A stretch of DNA of 14,708 nucleotides from Butyrivibrio sp. UBA3740 (GCA_002372465.1 DFGW01000048.1:1-14708); one strand, 5' to 3'; shown: positions 7,330-13,836, counted from the first letter of the stretch. Program-made: numbers and translations. Notes: generated by a model not told the origin, from the sequence alone.

Positions 7330-7821
7330 TTAGGATGCTATTCCGATATATGCTCCAAGTCCCAGTGCACAAACAATGCTTACGATAACAGCTGCAAGCG
7401 CAACTCCGCAGATAACAGAAGTAACTGTCTTCTTAAAGTTCATATCAAGGATAGAAGCTGCCAGTGTTCCTGTCCAGGCTCCTGTTCCCGGAAGAGGGAT
7501 TCCAACGAAAAGCATCAGTGCTACAAAGAGTCCCTGACCTGCCTTCTCCTGGAGCTTCTGACCACCCTTTTCACCCTTCTCAAGGCAGAAGGTGAAAAAC
7601 TTTCCAATAACAGGTTTGTCCTTGCCCCACTCAAGAACTCTTCTGGCGAAGAAGTAGATGAGAGGAACCGGGATCATATTTCCAATAGCAATAAGAATAT
7701 ATGCAAGAAGCAGATTGAATTCAGGATCTGCTGCCTTCATCACGTAAGCAACCGGTATAGCTCCTCTAAGCTCAATCAGCGGAACCATAGAAATAAAAAA
7801 AACGTACAAATAGTTCTTCAT
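7330..7821 (-). CDS. COG2426 'small multidrug export' family membrane protein
   Basis: A 163-residue integral membrane protein. The family signatures MVPLIELRGAIPVAY (12-26) and VGIPLPGTGAWTG (106-118) are both present; they look like paired re-entrant segments of the DedA/VTT type. Hydrophobic stretches lie near 3-15, 37-58, 97-112 and 133-160, with a charged cytoplasmic-looking loop at 64-95. The Pfam family is named Sm_multidrug_ex, but direct evidence for drug export is thin and a transport role should be treated as unproven. The start at 7821 is chosen because the family sequence begins there and AAAGGAG precedes it by 11 bases; 15 further in-frame codons upstream lack support. It is the first gene after the promoter at 7858-7886. 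Confidence 0.88.
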   Translation of the reverse strand: MKNYLYVFFISMVPLIELRGAIPVAYVMKAADPEFNLLLAYILIAIGNMIPVPLIYFFARRVLEWGKDKPVIGKFFTFCLEKGEKGGQKLQEKAGQGLFVALMLFVGIPLPGTGAWTGTLAASILDMNFKKTVTSVICGVALAAVIVSIVCALGLGAYIGIAS

Positions 7822-7857
7822 TGTATATCTCACTCCTTTACAAGCAATCAAGTGATA

Positions 7858-7886
7858 ACTATACACATATTAAAGTGTTTTGTCTA
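7858..7886 (-). promoter_or_regulatory. Sigma-A-like promoter for the 7821-3743 transcription unit
   Basis: On the minus strand TAGACA (7886-7881) and TATAGT (7863-7858) are 17 bases apart, each matching 5 of 6 consensus positions. It lies in the 108-base gap after hisC and drives the COG2426 gene, the methyltransferase and the surface protein with a leader of about 30 bases. No clear hisC terminator is visible in this gap. Confidence 0.65.
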
Positions 7887-7929
7887 CTGTTTTTCAAAGA
7901 AAGCAGGAGACAAAAGGACTTTCAAGCGC

Positions 7930-8982
7930 TTAAGCAAGTATCTCCTTTAGGGCTTCAAGGAGTTTATCCATCTCCTCATCAGTGCCCACGGTGATCCTCA
8001 GGTGATCAGCGATCCTGTGAGCATCCCAGCGCCTTACTATTATGCCCCGCTCACGAAGCTTTTCAAATATCTCTTTTCCCGGAACATCCTTGTGTCTTGC
8101 AAAGAAAAAGTTAGCCTTTGAGTCGGTAAGCTCAAATCCAAGGTCCTTAAGCTTTGGCGCAACGCGCTCCCTGGTTGCTATGATCTTGCTGCAAACATCC
8201 TTGAAGTAGGCTTCATCCTCAACTGCCGCAGTGCCAACTTCAAGAGAAGGCCTGTTCATTGTGTATGAGTTAAAAGAGAACTTGGCATCCTGAAGGTAGC
8301 CTATGAGCTTTTTGGAGCCAAAGGCAAAACCGATCCTGATTCCCGCCATGGACCTGGACTTTGAGAAGGTCTGAACGATCAGGAGATTGTCATATTTTTC
8401 TATGAGAGGAAGAGCGCTCTTTCCGCCAAAATCAATGTAAGCCTCATCCACGATCACAACAACGTCAGGATTGTGCTTAACGATATCCTCCACCATATCT
8501 ATGCCTTCAAGGATTCCTGTCGGAGCATTGGGGTTTGGGAATATCACGCCGCCGTTTTCCCCGTAGTAATCCTCCTTGCGGATCTTAAAGTCGCCATCTA
8601 ATGGGACTCTCTTAAAGGGAATCCTGTAAAGATCAGCCCATACATCATAAAAAGAGTAGGTCACATCCGGGAAAAGGATCTCCTTCCTGGAATTGAAAAA
8701 AGTCATAAATGCCATGGAAATAACATCATCAGAACCAACTCCGACAAATATCTGATCCTCAGGGATCTTATAATACTTGGAAAGAGCGCTTGTCAGAGCA
8801 CTTGCTTCAGGATCCGGATACAGGCGGAAATCGTCGTAGTCCATCTCCTTGAGCTTCTTCTGAACTCCCGGCGCCGGCGGATAGGGGCACTCGTTGGTAT
8901 TAAGCTTGATTATATTCTTTATCTTTGGCTGCTCTCCCGGAACGTATGGAACAACCTTTCTCACATTATCTTCCCAGCTCAT
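7930..8982 (-). CDS. hisC: Histidinol-phosphate aminotransferase
   Basis: A 350-residue PLP-dependent class I/II aminotransferase that exchanges histidinol phosphate plus 2-oxoglutarate with imidazole-acetol phosphate plus glutamate in histidine synthesis. Features include KLNTNECPYPP (26-36), the SDD segment (84-86), PNPNAPTG (148-155), VDEAYIDF (178-185), the PLP lysine Lys208 in TFSKSRSMAGIRIG, and Arg329 in LRITVGT. Length is normal for HisC. GGAGA lies before the ATG. No other his gene is adjacent, and a hairpin terminator lies upstream, so it is transcribed alone. Stand-alone hisC copies sometimes serve aromatic amino acid transamination, so phenylalanine or tyrosine synthesis is a possible second role. 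No T-box is seen in the short leader. Confidence 0.93.
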   Translation of the reverse strand: MSWEDNVRKVVPYVPGEQPKIKNIIKLNTNECPYPPAPGVQKKLKEMDYDDFRLYPDPEASALTSALSKYYKIPEDQIFVGVGSDDVISMAFMTFFNSRKEILFPDVTYSFYDVWADLYRIPFKRVPLDGDFKIRKEDYYGENGGVIFPNPNAPTGILEGIDMVEDIVKHNPDVVVIVDEAYIDFGGKSALPLIEKYDNLLIVQTFSKSRSMAGIRIGFAFGSKKLIGYLQDAKFSFNSYTMNRPSLEVGTAAVEDEAYFKDVCSKIIATRERVAPKLKDLGFELTDSKANFFFARHKDVPGKEIFEKLRERGIIVRRWDAHRIADHLRITVGTDEEMDKLLEALKEILA

Positions 8983-9043
8983 ATTTATCTCTCCATCTCT
9001 TTATACATAGCGTCACCATATAGCGTCGCCGAAGCACTTTACT

Positions 9044-9073
9044 ATTATAAAGTACTAAACACTAAAAGTGCAA
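9044..9073 (-). promoter_or_regulatory. hisC: Candidate hisC promoter
   Basis: On the minus strand a perfect TATAAT (9049-9044) has TTGCAC (9073-9068) 18 bases upstream; the -35 matches only 3 of 6. The leader would be about 55 bases. A 6-bp inverted repeat (ACTTTA 9036-9041 and TAAAGT 9048-9053) brackets the -10 and may be an operator. Confidence 0.5.
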
Positions 9074-9079
9074 CATAAA

Positions 9080-9108
9080 CACGCCCCATCACCAAGTGAA
9101 GGGGCGTG
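9080..9108 (-). terminator. Intrinsic terminator after the EF-hand protein gene
   Basis: CACGCCCC (9080-9087) pairs with GGGGCGTG (9101-9108), and after one A-A mismatch TCAC (9089-9092) pairs with GTGA (9096-9099), leaving a CAA loop. The minus-strand continuation is moderately T-rich. It lies 50 bases past the stop at 9159 and separates that gene from hisC. Confidence 0.75.
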
Positions 9109-9158
9109 AGATTGATTTTGGTTGCAGCTTGCTTCAGGAGGCAGGAGGCCTGCGACAT

Positions 9159-10211
9159 TTATAGTGCTGCCAGGTCAACCTGCTGAACAGTTCCAACACC
9201 GCCGCTTTCGCGGAGGAACAGGCCGGATGCGCGGGTCATGGCGGACATAATGAAGTCTGAGTTATGATGTGACATCTGAGTGTCTGCACTGCCAAGATAT
9301 ATGGCGCCAACATCAGACTCTTTTAATCCAAGGAGGCTGTCTGTTCCATCCTCATTTCGAACCCAGATAGAAAGCTTTTCGTAGATCTCATCGTTTTCAT
9401 CGATCCAGCCATTGCCATCTTTGTCGTAGGCAGCAAGATCAGCAAATCCATTTCCGCTCTTGGCTCCAAAAAGCTCTGATCCATCCCCTATCTTTCCATC
9501 CCCGTTTTTGTCAAAGGCAAGGAATCCTGATCCTGAAGAGAGGTTTGACAGTTTTTCCTCCTTGCCGTCGCAGTCAAGGTCAAAGAAGAAAGACTGGTCA
9601 CTTACATGGGTAATATCGGAGCCCACATTGATCACCAAGGGATCGATGAAGCTCACTGCGCTTGCAACAGACATGCCTGCATACTCACAAAGGCGCTTTG
9701 ACATGGAGAAGGAAACCCCGAAATCAATTGCTCTTCCATCTTCTGTCAGCGCCGTTCCTGTTCCGCTAAAGGAAGTCTCCTCCTCCTGAACGTGTGTCAT
9801 GGTAACGGTGGTGACCTTTACAAAGGAGTTTGAGGTTAGCATATCTGACATGTTTGAGAGAGTGTGCTTAAAGCCTCTGCTCTGATTGTCGCCGCCAAAG
9901 AGCTGCATGAGTTTAAGTATCCTCTCAAGAAGCGTGGCGCGAAGCTGTGCAATCTGATCCTCCAGGGTGGATTCATAATTGCTGAGATATTCAGTTTTTG
10001 ATGGTCGAAGTGAGGAATAGTTCTCGCTTCCGGTGGTTATTCCCTCATTTTGGGACTCGGTAAGTTCCAGGCTGTCCAGCTTCTTCTCCTGGTTCTGAAG
10101 ACTGTCCAGGAAGGTTGCCCTGGTGATGGTTCCACTTTGTACAGACACGGTATTTTCCTCATAATACCGGTTTTGTGAAACCAGGTTTACGTTGCTTTGT
10201 GCAATTTTCAT
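9159..10211 (-). CDS. Protein with EF-hand-like calcium loops, unknown function
   Basis: A 350-residue protein without signal peptide or membrane segment. Residues 1-80 are polar and probably flexible, with a helical, possibly coiled region at 80-106. Residues 130-190 are beta-rich (VKVTTVTMTH, AIDFGVSFSMSK). The C-terminal part carries calcium-type loops: DLDCDGKEE (211-219), DKNGDGKIGDGSE (234-246) and DKDGNGWIDENDE (263-275), the last two with Asp at EF-hand positions 1, 3 and 5. The tail GTVQQVDLA (340-348) with SGSGFLAFDKNGDG recurs, as far as I recall, in unnamed proteins of many motile bacteria; that is memory, not a search. AAGGAGG lies just before the ATG. It is a single-gene unit with its own terminator and a SigD-like promoter, which hints at co-regulation with motility genes. 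Calcium binding is predicted, not shown. Confidence 0.85.
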   Translation of the reverse strand: MKIAQSNVNLVSQNRYYEENTVSVQSGTITRATFLDSLQNQEKKLDSLELTESQNEGITTGSENYSSLRPSKTEYLSNYESTLEDQIAQLRATLLERILKLMQLFGGDNQSRGFKHTLSNMSDMLTSNSFVKVTTVTMTHVQEEETSFSGTGTALTEDGRAIDFGVSFSMSKRLCEYAGMSVASAVSFIDPLVINVGSDITHVSDQSFFFDLDCDGKEEKLSNLSSGSGFLAFDKNGDGKIGDGSELFGAKSGNGFADLAAYDKDGNGWIDENDEIYEKLSIWVRNEDGTDSLLGLKESDVGAIYLGSADTQMSHHNSDFIMSAMTRASGLFLRESGGVGTVQQVDLAAL

Positions 10212-10236
10212 GGTACCTCCTTATTGGGGGTGAAGC

Positions 10237-10264
10237 GTCCATTTTTTGGCAACAAAAAATGGAC
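10237..10264 (-). promoter_or_regulatory. Perfect 12-bp leader hairpin upstream of the EF-hand gene
   Basis: GTCCATTTTTTG (10237-10248) and CAAAAAATGGAC (10253-10264) are perfect inverted arms with a 4-base loop (TTGC on the transcribed strand). Five further pairs (10231-10235 with 10265-10269) extend it past one bulged base. No T-tract follows on either strand, so it is not an ordinary terminator. It lies 26 bases before the ATG, just upstream of the ribosome binding site. Confidence 0.6.
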
Positions 10265-10323
10265 CTTCAACAAGGTGATTACTCATCCATGAAGATCCAT
10301 GCTTTCCATAGCTGTCAAATATT

Positions 10324-10351
10324 ATATCGGTCTTATGACTCCTCCTCATTA
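10324..10351 (-). promoter_or_regulatory. SigD (sigma-28)-like promoter
   Basis: On the minus strand TAAT (10351-10348), a 16-base spacer and ACCGATAT (10331-10324) match the Bacillus SigD consensus TAAA-N14-16-GCCGATAT at 3 of 4 and 7 of 8 positions. The leader to the ATG at 10211 would be about 105 bases. A TATAAT overlaps the element, but no sigma-A -35 lies at proper spacing. Confidence 0.5.
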
Positions 10352-10396
10352 CAGAAAACCCTAAAGACTAAATATTCTGACAACTCTATTATTCTC

Positions 10397-11008
10397 TTAC
10401 TCTTTAATATCTCTTTCGCGGACACCGTTTACTTCGCCGCTAAGGTAGTGCCTTCTGCAGACGGATACGTAGGACTCGTTTCCTCCCATCATGATCTGCT
10501 CGCCGCTTCTGACGATCTTGCCGTCGCATACTCTGGCATTGAAGTGGGCCCTTCGTCCGCACCAGCAGACTGTTGGAACCTCTTCGATGTAGTTGGCGAT
10601 CTCCATAAGGCGCTTGGAGCCTGAAAAGAGATGGCTTGTAAAATCTGTTCGAAGACCGTAGCAGATAACCGGGAGGTCATACCTGTCCACTACCTCTGCC
10701 AGAAGATCGACCTGATCCTCTGTAAGGAACTGGGCCTCATCCACCAGAACACAGTCAAGCTTCTTCCATGCATCTGACTTCTTGGTGAACCACTCATTGA
10801 CTACCTCGTCAAGAAAATCCTCAACGAAGGTACATTCTGCCTCAAGGCCCATCCTGGACTTCACGGTCTTCTCGCCGTCCCTGTCCTCAATGCCGGGCTT
10901 TAAAAGAATGCAATTCTGTCCCTTCTCAATGTAGTTGTAACGCACCATCAGCGCATTGGCGGTCTTGGAACTCCCCATAGCTCCATACCTGAAATACAGT
11001 TTTCCCAT
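10397..11008 (-). CDS. tdk: Thymidine kinase
   Basis: Type II thymidine kinase (203 residues), which phosphorylates thymidine to dTMP with ATP in pyrimidine salvage. The phosphate-binding loop is GAMGSSKT (9-16), the Walker B/lid start is VLVDEAQFL (87-95, Asp90 and catalytic Glu91), and YGLRTDF (117-123) follows. Zinc ligands are likely Cys148 and Cys150 in VCWCGRRA plus Cys184 and His187 in VCRRHY. Gly-rich MMGGNESYVSVC near the end is the thymidine-recognition segment. Length and motifs are normal. GGGGGAAGG precedes the ATG. It lies 22 bases after queT and is probably co-transcribed from the queT promoter. No obvious hairpin terminator follows the stop. Confidence 0.96.
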   Translation of the reverse strand: MGKLYFRYGAMGSSKTANALMVRYNYIEKGQNCILLKPGIEDRDGEKTVKSRMGLEAECTFVEDFLDEVVNEWFTKKSDAWKKLDCVLVDEAQFLTEDQVDLLAEVVDRYDLPVICYGLRTDFTSHLFSGSKRLMEIANYIEEVPTVCWCGRRAHFNARVCDGKIVRSGEQIMMGGNESYVSVCRRHYLSGEVNGVRERDIKE

Positions 11009-11030
11009 ACCTTCCCCCTAGAGATTTATA

Positions 11031-11552
11031 TTATTTCTTTTTCCTGACTGCCTCTGAGTCTGTTCCGAAGATCTTACCCCTGACAGGGTTGAGAACAGAA
11101 ATAAGAAGCTGTCCAAAGATAACGCAGGTAATGATCTCTCCTGCACCTACTGTAAGAGCAAAGAATACAAGAGATCCCTCAATACCGTATGCATACTTTA
11201 AAACGAATGGAATAATAAGAGCATTAGCAACTACCGGCGGAATAGAAACCAGCAGTCTGTTGTTTCTGAAGAAATATGAACCTACTGCACCAAGAAGTGT
11301 AGCCAGTGTTCCAAAAATAACGTCAGGCATAGCTGAGCCTGTTACGATGTTGGCGATAAGACATCCAAGAGTAACGCCCGGAACAGCTGCATTTGTGAAG
11401 TAGGGCAGAATTGTAAGACACTCTGAAAACCTTACCTGAATAGCCCCGCTGGCAAGGTCAAAGCCTGCTGCGATATAGGTCAGTACTACGTAAAATGCTG
11501 CGATGATTGCCGCGTGAACAATGTAGAGAGTTCTGTTGTTTGTTTTAGTCAT
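11031..11552 (-). CDS. queT: QueT family queuosine-precursor transporter (ECF S component)
   Basis: A 173-residue integral membrane protein with about five or six membrane segments and a basic C-terminus (VRKKK). VRFSECLTILPYFT (40-53) and the following NAAVPGVTLGCLIANI (55-70) are characteristic of the QueT family (formerly DUF988). QueT members are substrate-binding subunits of energy-coupling factor transporters, thought to take up preQ1 or preQ0 for queuosine tRNA modification; the shared ATPase and EcfT subunits are encoded elsewhere. The ATG at 11552 follows GGAGG by nine bases. The leader of about 85 bases contains a potential pseudoknot that would touch the ribosome binding site. tdk follows after 22 bases. 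Confidence 0.92.
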   Translation of the reverse strand: MTKTNNRTLYIVHAAIIAAFYVVLTYIAAGFDLASGAIQVRFSECLTILPYFTNAAVPGVTLGCLIANIVTGSAMPDVIFGTLATLLGAVGSYFFRNNRLLVSIPPVVANALIIPFVLKYAYGIEGSLVFFALTVGAGEIITCVIFGQLLISVLNPVRGKIFGTDSEAVRKKK

Positions 11553-11555
11553 TGT

Positions 11556-11607
11556 TGGTTGCCTCCAAAAAAATTAATTGATAGTTACCACTGCAACCAT
11601 GCGGTAA
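11556..11607 (-). promoter_or_regulatory. queT: Candidate regulatory pseudoknot in the queT leader
   Basis: Read on the minus strand, stem 1 pairs UUACCGC (11607-11601) with GUGGUAA (11591-11585): seven pairs, one of them G-U. Inside its loop UGGUUGC (11599-11593) is perfectly complementary to GCAACCA (11562-11556), which begins at the last G of the GGAGG ribosome binding site and ends three bases before the ATG. The connecting loops are 1, 1 and 22 bases, which fits H-type pseudoknot geometry. Forming stem 2 would cover the ribosome binding region. QueT genes are often preceded by preQ1 riboswitches, but this does not fit the preQ1-I consensus. A competing stem AUGGUU/AACUAU (11600-11595 with 11586-11581) is also possible, as expected for a switch. 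Confidence 0.5.
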
Positions 11608-11643
11608 TGTCACCTCCCAGATAATCGCAGATACATTCAAAGT

Positions 11644-11673
11644 AGTATAAACAGATTGCCGTCATTTTGTAAA
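11644..11673 (-). promoter_or_regulatory. Sigma-A-like promoter for queT-tdk
   Basis: On the minus strand TTTACA (11673-11668) and TATACT (11649-11644) are 18 bases apart, each matching 5 of 6 consensus positions. It begins just after the MscS gene's stop at 11681. The start site near 11637 gives an 85-base leader that holds the whole pseudoknot. Confidence 0.65.
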
Positions 11674-11680
11674 GGGCAAA

Positions 11681-12463
11681 TTACTCATCGCCCTTAAGCA
11701 GTACAAGTTTGTTGTATGGAATCTCAATTCCCGCCTCCTTAAACCTCTTCATGACTTCCACAAGGCTCTCGGAGCACGCAAGGGGATTGTCCTTAAAGTC
11801 CTTGGTCTCCACAAGCGCCTGAAGAGTCACACCGCTGTCATCACAGCTCTTGCAAAGAACCTTAGGCCTTGGTCCGTAGTGCTTGGGATGAGACTCGATA
11901 GCCGTAGCCATGACCTCCATTGCCTTCTCCATATCTGTCCCGTAAGCCACAGAAACCCTGATGGGATAGGAAAAAGAGTTCTCCTGCGTATAATTCACGA
12001 TTATGCTGGAACCCACTATGGAGTTGGGAATATATATGATCTCATTCTGATAGGTCTTTATAACGGTATGCCTTAAGGTGATATCCTCTACAAATCCCGG
12101 GTCATAGCTGTCGATCCTGATCCTGTCTCCGATATCAAAGGGCCTTGAATGGGAAGCAGAAAGAGCTATTCCGGAAAAGACATTTGCAAGAGTTGACTGG
12201 GCTGCAAGACCGAGAACCACAGCTGCGATTCCGGAGGAAGCTATCGCTGTCTCCCAGGTCTTTGAAAAAGCAGGGATTCCGCTAAGAGCTGTCAGCGCCG
12301 CAATCGCCCAGACAAAAGCAAGGATAAGGCCCTTTAAGAAGATCAGATGTATCTTGCCCCTTAGGACCTGTTTGCTAAGGAATTTATTTACTATCAGGTT
12401 AATAAAATATGCTACCAAAAATGGTAGCACATACTTAAGAAAAATATCCAAAACTTCTTTCAT
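11681..12463 (-). CDS. MscS-family mechanosensitive ion channel
   Basis: A 260-residue channel protein that would open under membrane tension and release solutes on osmotic downshock. Three membrane segments lie near 8-28, 38-62 and 72-102. The last is the pore helix (SSGIAAVVLGLAAQSTLANVFSG) with the Gly/Ala packing typical of MscS TM3. The beta domain carries RPFDIGDRIRI (107-117), a glycine then VEDITLRHTVIKT (125-137) and YIPNS (144-148), all MscS signatures. The C-terminal alpha/beta domain continues to about 256. Length is close to small-type MscS (286 in E. coli). GAGAGG lies before the ATG. An extended -10 promoter lies just upstream. Confidence 0.95.
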   Translation of the reverse strand: MKEVLDIFLKYVLPFLVAYFINLIVNKFLSKQVLRGKIHLIFLKGLILAFVWAIAALTALSGIPAFSKTWETAIASSGIAAVVLGLAAQSTLANVFSGIALSASHSRPFDIGDRIRIDSYDPGFVEDITLRHTVIKTYQNEIIYIPNSIVGSSIIVNYTQENSFSYPIRVSVAYGTDMEKAMEVMATAIESHPKHYGPRPKVLCKSCDDSGVTLQALVETKDFKDNPLACSESLVEVMKRFKEAGIEIPYNKLVLLKGDE

Positions 12464-12497
12464 ACTCTACTACCTCTCTCATATCATGAACAAAGGT

Positions 12498-12506
12498 AGT
12501 ATACCA
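12498..12506 (-). promoter_or_regulatory. Extended -10 promoter for the MscS gene
   Basis: TGGTATACT on the minus strand (12506-12498) is an extended -10 element (TGn-TATAAT type, 5 of 6 in the hexamer) with no good -35. The start near 12491 leaves about 28 bases before the ATG. An 8-bp inverted repeat (12494-12501 with 12468-12475) links this -10 to the ribosome binding site. Confidence 0.5.
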
Positions 12507-12529
12507 CAATTGCAAGGCTTTGGCGAAGG

Positions 12530-12745
12530 TTACTCCTCGTCATCTTCCTCGTCCTCATCGCCGCCCATATCCTCAAAGGCTATGATGGAATCAATGATGT
12601 CCTCAAAGTCCTCCTGCAGTTCTTCAAGGCTGTCGCCTTCATAGGTGTAGATCCTGTCGTCTATCTTAACTTCGCCGGTGTAGTAGTCCGCCTTCTTGTC
12701 ATAATTTACCGTGCCTACATATCCTTCGTATTCTAACTTGTCCAT
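12530..12745 (-). CDS. HicB-like small protein, orphan
   Basis: A 71-residue acidic protein: LEYEGYVGTVNYDKKADYYT followed by GEVKIDDRIYTYEGDSLEEL. This strand-strand-strand-helix pattern, with a charged helix after it, matches the partial RNase H fold of HicB-type antitoxins (compare the Y-x-G-x-V-x-Y-D and F-x-G-x-S-x-E-E-L spacing). The usual C-terminal DNA-binding domain is absent; instead the chain ends in an acidic tail (GGDEDEEDDEE). No HicA toxin-like ORF adjoins it. It may be a stand-alone HicB-fold protein rather than an antitoxin. The ATG at 12745 is preceded by a TTG at 12748 that is better spaced (eight bases) from GGAG, so the start is uncertain by one codon. Confidence 0.75.
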   Translation of the reverse strand: MDKLEYEGYVGTVNYDKKADYYTGEVKIDDRIYTYEGDSLEELQEDFEDIIDSIIAFEDMGGDEDEEDDEE

Positions 12746-12777
12746 CAAAAGTCAATCTCCTGACATATATTTCCATT

Positions 12778-12803
12778 AAAAACCTGGCAGCTCCCCTGCC
12801 CGG
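12778..12803 (-). terminator. Intrinsic terminator after the LacI-family gene
   Basis: On the minus strand CCGGGCAG and CTGCCAGG (12803-12796 and 12790-12783) form an 8-position stem with one G-A mismatch and a 5-base loop. Five Ts follow (12782-12778). It starts four bases past the stop codon at 12808. Confidence 0.75.
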
Positions 12804-12807
12804 TAAC

Positions 12808-13836
12808 TTATATTTTTTTAGCTGATTCCCCTTGGATCAGTTCTCCGGGGAACACAATGTGACGGTGATCCGACACCTTGTCAATTATATTAAAAAGAAG
12901 CTTGGTAGCCTCCTTGGCAATCTCATCGGCAGGCTGTTTGATGGTGGTGAGCCTTGGAACAGAGTAGCGGGAAAGTTCCTGTCCGTCATAGCCTGCAACG
13001 CTCACATCCTCAGGAACCCTGATCCCTGCATCAGCAAAGGCGCGAAGTGCACCAACTGCCAGAACGTCTGAGATACAGTAAAGAGCCGTAAACTTCTCTC
13101 CCGACTCAATAAGAGCCCTGGTGGTATCATAGCCGTTCTGCAGTGTGTAAATCTTCTTGTCAACAGGTCTTATGAGCTTTTCATTGACCTTGATCCCGTG
13201 CTTTTTAAGGGCCTCAAGATATCCTGTAAGTCGCAGTCTTACAATAGAAGGTGTGTCACTTCCCTCAGTCATGATGGCAATGTCCTTGTGCCCAAGACTG
13301 ATCAGGTGCTCCACCATCTTAAAGCTCTCCTTGGCATCATCTATAGAAACGGTGGAGTATTCATTCCTGCTGAGGTCATCAGCAATGTCGGAGCCAATGG
13401 TGGTAAATACAACAGGGACCCTAAGCTGCTTGATCTTGTCAGCAGAGTGCCTTGCAGAGCCTCCCAGGAAGATGATCCCGCGAAGTCTCTTCTCCTTCTC
13501 TAGCTCAAGAGCCACATCCACTTCGTCCTCGTAGGCCTCAACATGTCGCATGACAAGGGCATACTTGCGCTCCTCAACCTCCTGCTCCACAACCTCGATC
13601 ATGGGAGCAAAGAAGGAGTTGGTGATACCCTTCACAAGAACAGCTATGCACTTGGCATCAGTCCTCTTAAGGTTCCTGGCACTGTTATTGGGAATGTAGC
13701 CGGTCTCCTTAATGACATCCATTATTCTTTTCTTGGTCTCCGGATTGATATCCGAATGATTGTTGATCGCTCTGGAAACGGTGCTGACTCCAACGCCGCA
13801 TCTCTTGGCTATCTCAACTATTGTAATCTCAGACAT
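12808..13836 (-). CDS. LacI-family transcriptional regulator
   Basis: A 342-residue repressor. The N-terminal helix-turn-helix (4-25) reads TIVEIAKRCGVGVSTVSRAI, followed by NNHSDINPETKKRI and the hinge helix GYIPNNSARNLKR (46-58). From about 60 onward is a periplasmic-binding-protein-like effector domain: IAVLVKGITNSFFAPMIE at 64-81, and later CISDVLAVGALRAFADAGIR, then VPEDVSVAGYDGQELSRYSV and TTIKQP. The family binds operators as a dimer and responds to sugars. It lies only 31 bases after malQ and shares its strand, so it is probably co-transcribed and may regulate maltose or malto-oligosaccharide genes; that target is inferred from position. Its ribosome binding site is weak (GGATGG), suggesting low expression or coupling. 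The intrinsic terminator at 12778-12803 follows. Confidence 0.93.
   Translation of the reverse strand: MSEITIVEIAKRCGVGVSTVSRAINNHSDINPETKKRIMDVIKETGYIPNNSARNLKRTDAKCIAVLVKGITNSFFAPMIEVVEQEVEERKYALVMRHVEAYEDEVDVALELEKEKRLRGIIFLGGSARHSADKIKQLRVPVVFTTIGSDIADDLSRNEYSTVSIDDAKESFKMVEHLISLGHKDIAIMTEGSDTPSIVRLRLTGYLEALKKHGIKVNEKLIRPVDKKIYTLQNGYDTTRALIESGEKFTALYCISDVLAVGALRAFADAGIRVPEDVSVAGYDGQELSRYSVPRLTTIKQPADEIAKEATKLLFNIIDKVSDHRHIVFPGELIQGESAKKI

Noticed and set aside
6449..7333. 294-codon open frame on the plus strand
   Set aside because: It lies opposite the methyltransferase, which has clear SAM motifs and a ribosome binding site. The plus-strand product is compositionally odd and has no recognisable domain.
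7297..7950. 217-codon open frame on the plus strand
   Set aside because: Antisense to the COG2426 gene and its promoter; Ser/Lys/Asn-rich product with no family features.
8983..9079. T-box leader before hisC
   Set aside because: The leader is about 55 bases, and no T-box sequence or specifier hairpin is visible.
10221..10349. 42-residue minus-strand ORF ahead of the EF-hand gene
   Set aside because: No ribosome binding site precedes its ATG, and it runs through the SigD-like promoter and the leader hairpin, so a start there would mostly be absent from the transcript.
11550..11640. Canonical preQ1-I riboswitch before queT
   Set aside because: The loop lacks the specifier cytosine in the expected place, and the A-rich 3' tail is missing, so only a generic pseudoknot is claimed.
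12354..12644. Plus-strand ORF ending in a poly-serine stretch
   Set aside because: The serine run is the antisense of the acidic Asp/Glu tail codons of the HicB-like gene.
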